Shown here piece after piece: positions 55,561 through 64,000 of a stretch of 64,000 nt of DNA. The DNA is from Hybos culiciformis. Lineage: Eukaryota > Arthropoda > Insecta > Diptera > Hybotidae. Numbering within the stretch: the stretch's first letter is position 1; every line of letters starts with the position of its first letter. Under the pieces are notes generated by a model that did not search any database, was not told the origin of the DNA, and worked only from the letters and a program-made list of their open reading frames with translations. A program made the translations under genes and the position numbers. The stretch is taken from contig OZ023273.1 of the NCBI GenBank assembly GCA_964007475.1, positions 51,027,525 through 51,091,524 on the forward strand, read 5' to 3'.

Positions 55561-57441
55561 ATGTGTATGTTAAATGTGTTGTTTAACGATAAAAATATTT
55601 TTCTCTTATGCTTTATGCACGTTAGGGTGAAAAAACATGTGAACAATTTGATATTGGAAATTTTCTAAGAAAATTTGGATTTTAATGTGAAAATTAAAAC
55701 TTTAACATAATGATAAAATTATTGTTTGATTAAAACTTGAAAAAGAAAATAGAATTAATAAAAATTATTGATTTAAATTTTAAAAGAAGAACATCATTAT
55801 TTGTTTTCAACCGCATAAAGTGGAATATAGTAATTTTTTTACGGTTCCAGAAACTTCTATGTATTTTTTTATTTGAAAATAATTGACTTATTATTAAAAA
55901 AAAAAAACATTTGTTTGATAATATTCCTTCTCCTTCGAGAAAAAAGAGTTGAGCCCATAAATATTTTAATAAAATTATTTCAGTACTATACATGCACACT
56001 AATAGAAATTTTAAAGTTGATTAACTTTAGTTAGATTATGATTATGATTTTAGTCTGTGTGCTAATAAAATAAATTCAGCATTAAGACATAAATATCTTT
56101 TTTTTTTCTAAACTAACACGGAAGACGGAACTGAATGTAGCATACGCTTAAACTAAGTGTTTTATAATTTTTAATCAAAATTAATTGAGTTATAGTTTGC
56201 ATAGTGAATTGTTACTGTTTTTCTTGCTTTTATTCAGCCTAATATAATTGTTGAAATCCAATGACGATATTTGAGGCAAAAAAGTAAGTATACTAATTTA
56301 AAAGGGCTTTCCAAAACATTTTATTTACGGGTTCTTGAAATACAAGTTTTCTGAATAAAAAGCATAGGATTTTTAAATATTTTATTCCTTTATTTCTATT
56401 TAAATTCCAACTCATATAACGGACACATAAATAGAGAGAGAGCACAATCTAATTATTTGTAACTACAAATTTTTTTTTTATAATATTAAACTTAAAAACC
56501 AATTTAAATTTTTTAACTTAAGTAATAATTTAAACTTTAGTTTCTTTTCTATGAATGAATAAATTAATTCAACCGAAATTTTGTTCTCCAATATTCTTAA
56601 TTGCCTTTCGGAAGGTGTTAAGAAAAACATACACACATTTGTTTTGTTTACAATCATGATACACCTAGATACCGATTCACTGCACGTTTAATTGCTAAAC
56701 ATGTCTTTTCGACAGGAAAAATAAAATCTGATGTGTAGCAAGCATATGAGAAGAATTTTTTCAAGGGAAATTTTGTAATAAAAGAAGAATATATATATGC
56801 ATTGAAAAAGAACATAGCCGCGGCAGATATATTATCTGTGTATATTTTTTTGCTATGTACATAGTTCAAATCGAACTAGTCGATGACGTTAGCAAAGTTT
56901 GCTTTTTGTCATGGGAAGGAATAAAGCTAAAAATTTTACTTTGTCATATATCTGTTAATGCTACAATATTTGTCACAAACAGTTCAGAAGCTCATAAAGT
57001 AATTAAAAATATTTTTTGTTATTTATTTTTTGCTAATAAAAACAATAAAAATTATGATAACGAAATAAATAAATAATTATTACTAATACCATTTTAAAAT
57101 TATAACTTAAATTATAGTTGCAAATTAGTTTTCATATCTTTTGCGTTTTGATTTTATTTAAAAAAATTAAATACGATCTGACATTGAGCGAAACATAAAA
57201 ATATACATGAATAGCAAAATATAAATACGTCAAATATTTCATACGTATTTTTTTTTTTTTGGGTTAAAACCCACGATTTTTTTATTCATTCTATGAATAT
57301 GCGTGAGATTAATAAAAGTTTCATCTCATCATTAACATCAAGAACATATAAAGATCATTGCGTTTTTTCTTGATAAAAGAGTGTACTGAAAGTCATTCAT
57401 GTTTAATATCCTAGAAACATACCATGAGTCAACATACTTGC
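55561..57441. other. intergenic, no gene confirmed
   Basis: AT-rich. Two divergent, overlapping frames at 56654-56869 (minus, 71 aa) and 56855-57076 (plus, 73 aa) are somewhat less AT-biased, but no family could be assigned. No repeats recognised. Confidence 0.4.
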
Positions 57442-57821
57442 AACGTTGCCAGAGTTGACTAAATTTAAGTATTTGGCAATACAAGTACCAATATACTGGT
57501 ACTGCAAAAATACTGCAATATTTTTCTAGAATGTACTGATACTTAAAAAAATTTCAGTACCAGTATACTGGTATTGCAAAAATACTGCAATATTTTTCTA
57601 CAATGTACTGATACTTAAAAAAATTTCAGTACCAGTATACTGGTACTGTAAAAATACTGCAATATTTTTCTAGAATGTACTGATACTTAAAAAAATTTCA
57701 GTACCAGTATACTGATACTGTAAAAATACTGCAATATTTTTTCACAATATACTGGTACTGCAAAAAAATACAGTACCTACCAGTATATTGAACTGTACAA
57801 AAATTTCTAAAATTGTTTGTC

Positions 57822-58563
57822 CGAGTCCCAAATTTTGAAAACTCGTCGAGTCCATTGTCCATATCAACAAAAAAATTACTAAAAATTTGAGTTATTTATT
57901 ATATTACAACGCCTAGAACCACAACGTCAGGAACCAAAAATCTCAGGTAAAACTCTTGTTATATAATAAATAATTCTAAATTTTAGTAATTTATTTTTTT
58001 TACAAAGAGCAATAAGAATTGTTATTGAAATCTAATATATTAAAATAAAAATAAATTAAAAGGAAATGTAGTCCAATTTATTGTATTCATTTATTATTAA
58101 AAATTAACTTTAAAAACAAATAATATCTAGTAGATTTATTTGGATAGTTAGATTTTACTTTAATAATTATTTTTTCGGTCTTAATGTAGAAATGTTTCGG
58201 AAATGTTAAAGATATATAGATTTGTGCCCATCCGATTTTAGTACAAAACCACTATTTATTGCAAAATTTCGTTTGAAGTTGAAGTTGATTTTATAGAGGA
58301 AAGTGGGTTGTATACACATTAATATTACTTGTTAGCTTTCCAGTATTTCTAAAAATCACAAATTCTTGTTTCTAAAAAATAAAAATTTTTCGGATTCAGC
58401 TGCGTTTTTCAAAATTAAATCAAGTTTTGATCATTCTTTGAGACAAATTTTCAAAAAAAAATATAAAAACTTGGACTCTGGATTATCGGCGTCGAGTACC
58501 GAGTCCGAGTAACTTCCTAATACTCGTCGAGTCCAAATCCGAGTCGAATCGAGTCCAGAAACC
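57822..58563. mobile_element. insertion in the left arm, CGAGTCC-rich ends
   Basis: Compared with the right arm, about 742 extra bases interrupt TTGTTTGTC / ACAATATG. The insert starts CCGAGTCCCAAATTTTG, with ACTCGTCGAGTCC, and ends in GAGTCCGAGT, ACTCGTCGAGTCC, GAGTCGAATCGAGTCC. Repeated GC-richer words near both ends look like the subterminal repeats of the hAT elements at 1819 and 14824. Boundaries are approximate. Confidence 0.6.
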
Positions 58564-59149
58564 CAATATGTGATGAACTAAATTTCTGTATAATGCAATC
58601 AATATTAAACAAATGTTCGAGTATTCAAGGAATATTGTATTAACTTACCTACATATTTATTTTATAGTTTGGTTTGAACCATTAAAATTTAATAAATGTG
58701 TTCCTAAAGTAAATTTTAACAGAATTGTAAGTAAGTTTTTGTCGCATATTAAATTTCTAGTACTTTTTGGAACGTAGTTCCTTATTCTACGCTCTTATGG
58801 AAAAATTTATTAAAAATTTGAACACTTTAGTGTCAGTACAAAGTGTCGGTACACACTCCGACGCGATAATAGATTTTGAGCGAGCAATGATTTTTTTTTT
58901 TTAGCAGCAGTTCCAAAAAATTTTGAAAATATCGCTACTAAACCGCAGCGATGATCGCGTCGGCGTCTGTCGGTACATGATAAACAAAAAAAAAAAGTTA
59001 AAAAAAATTATTATATTTTTATTATATTTTTTTAGGTATTTTAATAAATATTGTGTTCTTTGGTTTGCATTAATAATTAATAGAAATAAAACAAAAAGAA
59101 TAGTAAACATCCGATGAAATTTATAAAATTAAAATCCAAAATTCTATCA

Positions 59150-60660
59150 ATATTATCTGTACAAAATAATTCCGATGTTTCACATCTATCAAACGTCCCG
59201 CCGGCTCTTGTATTTTTATTGTACTTTGTATGCAAATTGATAAACTTAAATTTTATTTCAATTTATAAAATATTTATAAAATAAAATATTTAGTAAATAT
59301 TAATTTTTTATTATTAACTAATTAATATTTTATAGTTCAAATAAAATTTAGATTTTCATACTAATGTTAATAAAAATCAATGTTAATAAAAATCTTGTAT
59401 AATTTTGTCAGTATTATTTTGCCAATATAAAGGCGCTATTCGGTACCAAGGCAAGTCAAGTCATCTGCCGGCGTTAGATATTTCGATACTTTGCCATTTT
59501 GGCTATGATATTTGTTTTTTTTTGTGTTGTAAACAACAAAAAAAAAAAAAAAATTTATATGAAATTAACGATACCTGTTAATTTTTTTGGTTTAAATAAT
59601 GAGTCGACGCCGTCGCATTTTATATGATTTGATGAAAACTTAAATTTTATTTGATTTTATAAAATATTAATAAAATACTTAGAAAATATTATTTTTTTAT
59701 TATTAAATAATTAATATTTTATATTTCAAATAAAATTTAGATTTTCACACTAATTTCAATGTAAATAAATTTAAATTTTGTATAATTTTGTCAATATAAA
59801 GGCGCTATTCGGTACCAAGTCAAGTCAAGTCAAGTCGTCTGCCGGCGTTAGATATTTCGATACTTTGCCACGGCTGACAATTGTTTTTTTTTTTGTGTTG
59901 CAAAAACACCAAAAACAAAAAATTAAAATTTATAAGTATATTAACGATACCTGTTAATTTTTTTTAAGTTTTCTTTTCTGTACAAAATAATTCCGATGTT
60001 TCACATCTATCAAACGTCCCGCCGGCTCTTGTATTTTTTATTGAACTTTGTATGAAAATTTATAAACTTAAATTTTATTTCAATTTATAAAATATTTATA
60101 AAATTGAATATTTAGTTAATATTAATTTTTTATTATTAACTAATTAATATTTTATAGTTCAAATAAAATTTAGATTTTCATACTAATTTCAATGTTAATA
60201 AAAATCTTGTATAATTTTGTCAGTATTATTTTGCCAATATAAAGGCGCTATTCGGTACCAAGGCAAGTCAAGTCGTCTGCCGGCGTTAAATATTTCGATA
60301 CTTTGCCATTTTGGCTTATGATATTTCTTTTTTTTTGTGTTGCAAAAACAACAAAAACAAAAAATTTAAATTTATAAGTATTCACTTGTTTAAATCTCCA
60401 AATAGCGACTCCTATGGCGAAAAAAGGCACATACTTATGTGTGAAAACAAATGTAAACAAAAGAGTCATACTTAGTTAAATATTCAAATAGTGCCCCAAT
60501 GGCGAAAAATAGCACATACAGCAAAACAGTCAATATTAACGATACCTGTTAATTTTTTAAAAGTTTAAATAATAAGTCGACGCCGTCGCATTTTATATGA
60601 TTTGATAAAATGTAAACAGTCCCTTTCGCGGCAAATAAACAGTCCCTCTCGCGGCAAATA
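59150..60660 (+). repeat. internal repeats of the 5-kb element
   Basis: GGCGCTATTCGGTACCAAGG or a close variant at 59430, 59800 and 60244, each followed by CTGCCGGCGTTA and ATATTTCGATACTTTGCCA. CAAACGTCCCGCCGGCTCTT at 59193 and 60015. GTCGACGCCGTCGCATTT at 59603 and 60577. CAGTCCCTTTCGCGGCAAAT is doubled at 60617-60657. So two to three worn copies of a 400-800 base unit are present. Confidence 0.7.
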
Positions 60661-60889
60661 GTAATAGTTTTTAATTGAACGTTGTATGAAAATTGATAAA
60701 CTTAGAGTCACAATTTCTAAATTTAGGACGTAATTTTCTGCATTCTGTATAATCTGCTAAAATCAACTACTTGTAAAATAATATTTGGCTGACTGAAATC
60801 AAAAACTTATAATAATACGTGACCGACCGAATTTTCTTACCCATTTTTGCCACTTTTTTCTTTTCTATACAATTTTAGTTTTTGAATTC

Positions 60890-61090
60890 ACCTACATATT
60901 TTGTTTGTTATGGGAAATTTTAAATTTCCCTTTGCAGAATTTTAAGAAGTAAAATTGAATTTGTGAACGGCTTTAGGACAAAATTATTTCATTTTTTTTA
61001 AATAACAGCAGTAAAATCGTGTCGTTTACAAATTAAAAAATCTGGAATATTAAATCCGATTTCAATTTTTTCAATAATCACTAATAAGTG
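60890..61090. repeat. worn relative of the 16437 MITE
   Basis: GGGAAATTTTAAATTTCCCT, TTGCAGA, AAATCGTGTCGTTTACAAA corresponds to 16630-16770; the tips have decayed (AACAGACTCTTAG). Confidence 0.55.
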
Positions 61091-61180
61091 AACAGACTCT
61101 TAGTTTTAGCTTTTTGAATTTTCGATGTGCAAAAAAGATCTTCGAAATTCGAAAAAACAGTCTAAAATTGCTCCTTAAGG

Positions 61181-61791
61181 CCGGTATTCAACTGAAGATA
61201 AAGTACAAGATAAATTTTATCTTGAAAAGGAACATTATTGAGTGGGATAAAAATTGACATATGACTTTCTGACTTATGTACTTGACATATGATTTTAAAA
61301 ATAACAATAATTATTTAAAAAAAAGCATAATAATAAATCATAATTTCTAAATTGAAAAATGTTTGTTTACAAAAAAATTGTTTTTAAAAAAATCCGCCTA
61401 GAAAAATATATTTTGATAAAAACAACCTAAACAATTTTATTTTTAATTTACTTACCTCCCAACTTTCATCCATTTTATTTAATTAATTTTACCAATATTA
61501 TTTAATTTTCTGATTTTTGTTTGTTTTCTTCAAACAACAAACGTCAAATTCTTTTTACACGACCTAATGTCAAAATTTATCTTGAAAAGAATGTTCAAAA
61601 CATTCTTTACAAGATAAATTTTTGAAATAAAATTTATTTGAGTGAAAATATTTTCATACAATTTTTACTCAGATAAATTTCCATTTATCTTCAGTTGGGT
61701 ATCGATAAATTAAATTCACTCAACTAAAATTTATCTCAGATAAAATTTTATATGAAAAAGTTGATTTTATCTCCAGTTGAATACCGACCTT
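61181..61791. mobile_element. PIF/Harbinger-like MITE (~611 bp)
   Basis: Ends AGGCCGGTATTCAACTGAAG and, inverted at right, AGGTCGGTATTCAACTGGAG, both followed by ATAAA and flanked by TTA. A second internal inverse of the end (ATTTATCTTCAGTTGGGTAT) lies near 61683. It is inserted within the 5-kb hAT-like element. Confidence 0.75.
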
Positions 61792-62506
61792 TAAAAAAGG
61801 TTTCTTTAAATGAAAAAAATGCAAAATTAGAGAAAACTGGGAAAAGTAGAAAAAAGTTTCTTTTTAAATTAATAAAATTTTGAATTGATAAAAAATGAAA
61901 ATTACTTATATGTACGCTAAGGAACTACATTCCAAACTGGTGTCCCATGACAGCTCTTTTGTTTTTTTATTCTCTACATAGAGTTTCACACAAATTATAA
62001 TTAGCTTTTAGACGCACAAGTTCATTAAAATTTTCGTCAATATTCCTTGAATACTCGAACATTTGTTTAATATTAATTACATTATACAGAAATTGAGTAG
62101 TTCATCTCATATTGTGACAAACAATTTTAGTAATTTTTGTACAGTTCAATATACTGGTAGGTACTGTATTTTTTTGCAGTACCAGTATATTGTGAGAAAA
62201 TATTGCAGTATTTTTACAGTACCAGTATACTGGTACTGACATTTTTTTAAGTATCAGTACATTCTAGAAAAATATTGCAGTATTTTTACAGTACCAGTAT
62301 ACTGGTACTGAAATTTTTTTAAGTATCATTACATTCTAGAAAAATATTGCAGTATTTTTGCAGTACCAGTATACTGGTACTGAAATTTTTTTAAGTATCA
62401 GTACATTCTAGAAAAATATTGCAGTATTTTTGCAGTACCAGTATATTGGTACTGCACATTGCTATCAGTACAAAAATACTTAAATTTAGTCAGCTCTGAA
62501 CGTTGC

Positions 62507-62876
62507 AACATTTAATTGAAATTGCACTAAATGCGAAAGGAATTTGCATAACTTTATGATATTTATGCTATATGTATGTTATCTATTATTATTTTAAAAT
62601 TTTCTATGCATTTGAGGACTATTGTCCTTTCTTTTCCAAAAATAAAACGTTCGCAAAAAAAATTTTCAACCATACAAATTGAAAACGAATGCTAAATTCC
62701 ACAATAATTAAAAATTTTGAGAGAAACATAACATAACCCAATTTAAAAAACATATGTATGCTTCATATGTATGCTTCATTGTCGAGGCTTGCAGGCATGA
62801 ACCTAAACGAATCTAAAAACCTCATGTCAAAATAATGGAATTTATCAATGTTGATTCGTTTTATTACCGAAATGTA
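62507..62876. other. spacer before Minos-like element, no gene
   Basis: AT-rich; CATATGTATGCTTCAT is duplicated at 62752 and 62764. Confidence 0.5.
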
Positions 62877-63130
62877 TACGAGCCCTGCATCATTAAACCT
62901 CGTACGGGTAAAAATTTTCGCTTAATTTTTATTTTAAGTGTCTGAAAAGTAAAGTTAAATAAAAAAAAATAAATTTTTTTTTATTTATAGCAAAAATATA
63001 TATATTTTTCTTCAAATTCAATAAATAATATTTAAAAAAGCTAAATTAGTTATTTTTTAATTCCGATTCAAAAATATGCTAACTGCATCATTAAAGTTCG
63101 TACGGTTTATTTGATAATTATTTATTGAAC

Positions 63131-64000
63131 TTAAAATTGGGTTACATCTCCCTTGGCTTTAATTACAGCTTTCATTCTTTTTGGGAGGGTTCTGTACAAT
63201 GTATCACATTCTTCTGGTGTATTTGAATACCATATTTCGGCAATTTTTTTTTTCAAATCGTCCTTTGTTCTTGGTCGATCTGTTCTCAACCTTTTTTTAA
63301 TAATTCTCCATAAATTTTCGATAGGAGACAAGTCAGGACTTGATGAAGGCCAGCTCAGGACGTCAATATCGTTGTCTTCAAACCATTTCTTCGAACTTTT
63401 TGCGGTGTGGCAACTAGCACCGTCCTGTTGGAACACATAATCTTGTGGACCAAAAAGCATATGGCATGAAGGAATCAAATAATCTTTCAATATTTGTTGG
63501 TATTTTAAAGCATTTACTGTTCCATCAATAAAGCATATATGTCCCACACCACGATTCGACATACAGCCCCAGACCATAACACCAGAAGCAAATTTTACGG
63601 TGCGTTTTAAGCAATCAGAATGATAAGCTTCATTTTTGGTTCTTATCACTCTCGACCTTTGATCGCCAACAGATAAATCAAACTTGGATTCATCACTGAA
63701 TATTATTTTATTCCAGTTATTTTCGGTCCAGGTTGAACGTTCTCTGGCCCAACGTAATCTATTTTTCTTCTGTGTTGGTGTCAGAAGTGGTTTTTTCTTT
63801 GCCTTAAACCAACAAAAAAAATTAGTAAAAAAAATCATATTCAAAGTTCGTATATTTCTTACTTTATAAAACTTGAAGCCAAGTTTTTTGAGTCTTCTCT
63901 GGCATGTTGATGTTGAGACTGTCTTACGGATAATCTGACTCCAAACAGATTTGATTTCGGAGCTGGTAGAACGTCGACTGTCGGTGTTTTCACGTACAAT
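63131..64000 (-). CDS. Minos-like transposase, two exons, 5' end outside window
   Basis: Cut-and-paste DDE transposase of the Tc1/mariner superfamily; it binds the inverted ends and inserts at TA. Exon pieces are 63863-64000 (46 codons, incomplete) and 63131-63802 (223 codons plus stop). The 60-base intron 63803-63862 has GTAAGA donor, TTTACTAAT branch-like site and TTTAAG acceptor, and joins FKFYK to AKKKPLLTPTQK in phase 0; the known Minos gene also has a 60-base intron. The visible first exon covers the second half of the DNA-binding region (VSTSTCQRRLKKLGF). Catalytic residues are complete: D in IIFSDESKFD, D in FQQDGASCHT, E in SPDLSPIENLW with 34 residues between the last two (DD34E). 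It ends AKGDVTQF as Minos does. No stop or frameshift is visible, so it may be active. Confidence 0.92.
   Translation of the reverse strand: MVRENTDSRRSTSSEIKSVWSQIIRKTVSTSTCQRRLKKLGFKFYKVRNIRTLNMIFFTNFFCWFKAKKKPLLTPTQKKNRLRWARERSTWTENNWNKIIFSDESKFDLSVGDQRSRVIRTKNEAYHSDCLKRTVKFASGVMVWGCMSNRGVGHICFIDGTVNALKYQQILKDYLIPSCHMLFGPQDYVFQQDGASCHTAKSSKKWFEDNDIDVLSWPSSSPDLSPIENLWRIIKKRLRTDRPRTKDDLKKKIAEIWYSNTPEECDTLYRTLPKRMKAVIKAKGDVTQF
63803..63862 (-). other. transposase intron (60 bp)
   Basis: GT-AG intron with a pyrimidine-rich 3' part and an ACTAAT branch-like word about 25 bases before the acceptor. Reading through it gives a stop, so splicing is needed for full-length transposase. Confidence 0.85.

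Larger units (their letters stand above)
57450..62498. mobile_element. 5.05-kb hAT-like element with 72-base palindromic units in its ends
   Basis: Exact 8-base duplication AACGTTGC at 57442-57449 and 62499-62506. Ends are CAGAGTTGACTAAATTTAAG and, inverted at right, CAGAGCTGACTAAATTTAAG. Each arm then carries four to five units of about 72 bases (57480-57790 and 62150-62460) with the palindrome CAGTACCAGTATACTGGTAC at their core, and arm similarity continues for about 180 bases more (TTCGAGTATTCAAGGAATAT). The inside has no transposase; it holds other repeats. CAG tip and 8-base duplication point to hAT. Confidence 0.85.
62879..64000 (-). mobile_element. Minos-like Tc1/mariner transposon, runs off the window
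   Basis: Starts at a TA (62877-62878) with CGAGCCCTGCATCATTAAA; Minos of Drosophila hydei also has a CGAGCCC tip and two direct repeats within a long inverted end (family knowledge). Here the direct repeats are GCATCATTAAACCTCGTACG (62887) and GCATCATTAAAGTTCGTACG (63085), about 198 bases apart. The transposase reads towards this end. The other end lies outside the window. Confidence 0.85.

Noticed and set aside
56855..57076. 73-codon frame with NSSEAHKVIKNIFCYL, possibly a chemoreceptor exon
   Set aside because: Only a vague similarity to the loop before the last segments of insect chemoreceptors; no companion exons found. The opposing frame at 56654-56869 is equally unassigned.
63131..63844. 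Transposase starting at MNMIFFTNFF
   Set aside because: Those 14 residues are intron sequence; exon 1 at 63863-64000 supplies the expected DNA-binding part.

Overview
The window looks like a transposon-rich, very AT-rich piece of an insect nuclear genome. Three things support this. There is a spliced gustatory-receptor-type chemoreceptor gene at 30.5-31.8 kb. There is a Minos-type Tc1/mariner transposase with a 60-base intron at the right edge. There are also remnants of hAT, PIF/Harbinger-like, Ty3/gypsy-like and foldback elements. Spliceosomal introns and pol III A/B-box repeats rule out a bacterial origin. I cannot name the species or confidently the order. No CRISPR array, rRNA or functional tRNA is seen.

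Layout. 0-8.7 kb: AT-rich DNA with a hAT deletion derivative (1.8-2.6 kb), tRNA-like foldback repeats, a Helitron-like minisatellite stretch and a duplicated palindrome block. 8.7-17.7 kb: a 2.8-kb hAT relic (carrying an unrelated repeat), a second hAT deletion derivative, a PIF-like MITE and a long foldback. 18-27 kb: more tRNA-like foldbacks, MITEs, a second copy of the 1.4-kb dispersed repeat, and a 390-base foldback built of CATAACCGCGAA motifs. 27-32.5 kb: the quietest part, holding the only intact host-type gene. 32.5-36 kb: tRNA-like repeats enclosing a TTAA-flanked double foldback and two arrays of a ~100-base satellite. 36.4-40.8 kb: three tandem copies of a ~1.5-kb unit. 41.5-48.5 kb: a satellite array holding a gag-only LTR element on the minus strand, followed by a dead gypsy-like protease/RT on the plus strand; both are invaded by a GC-rich foldback made of CGCGGACAAATG motifs. 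48.5-51.3 kb: no gene seen. 51.3-55.6 kb: a deeply nested stack of elements. 57.4-62.5 kb: a 5-kb hAT-like element with long inverted ends made of 72-base palindromic units. 62.9-64.0 kb: the Minos-like transposon, running off the edge.

How it fits together. Most elements can be delimited because their target-site duplications are readable, often by comparing the interrupted host repeat. Two patterns stand out. First, a set of foldback elements shares similar tips (GG, a few variable bases, then often TGACAT) and 8-9 base duplications, but each is filled with its own short tandem motif. Second, tRNA-derived A/B-box sequences occur as inverted pairs inside foldback elements, and two different hAT elements have inserted at the same 8 bases of a box A. 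Almost all other open frames are chance frames in AT-rich or tandemly repeated DNA. All boundaries come from reading by eye, so they may be off by a few bases.
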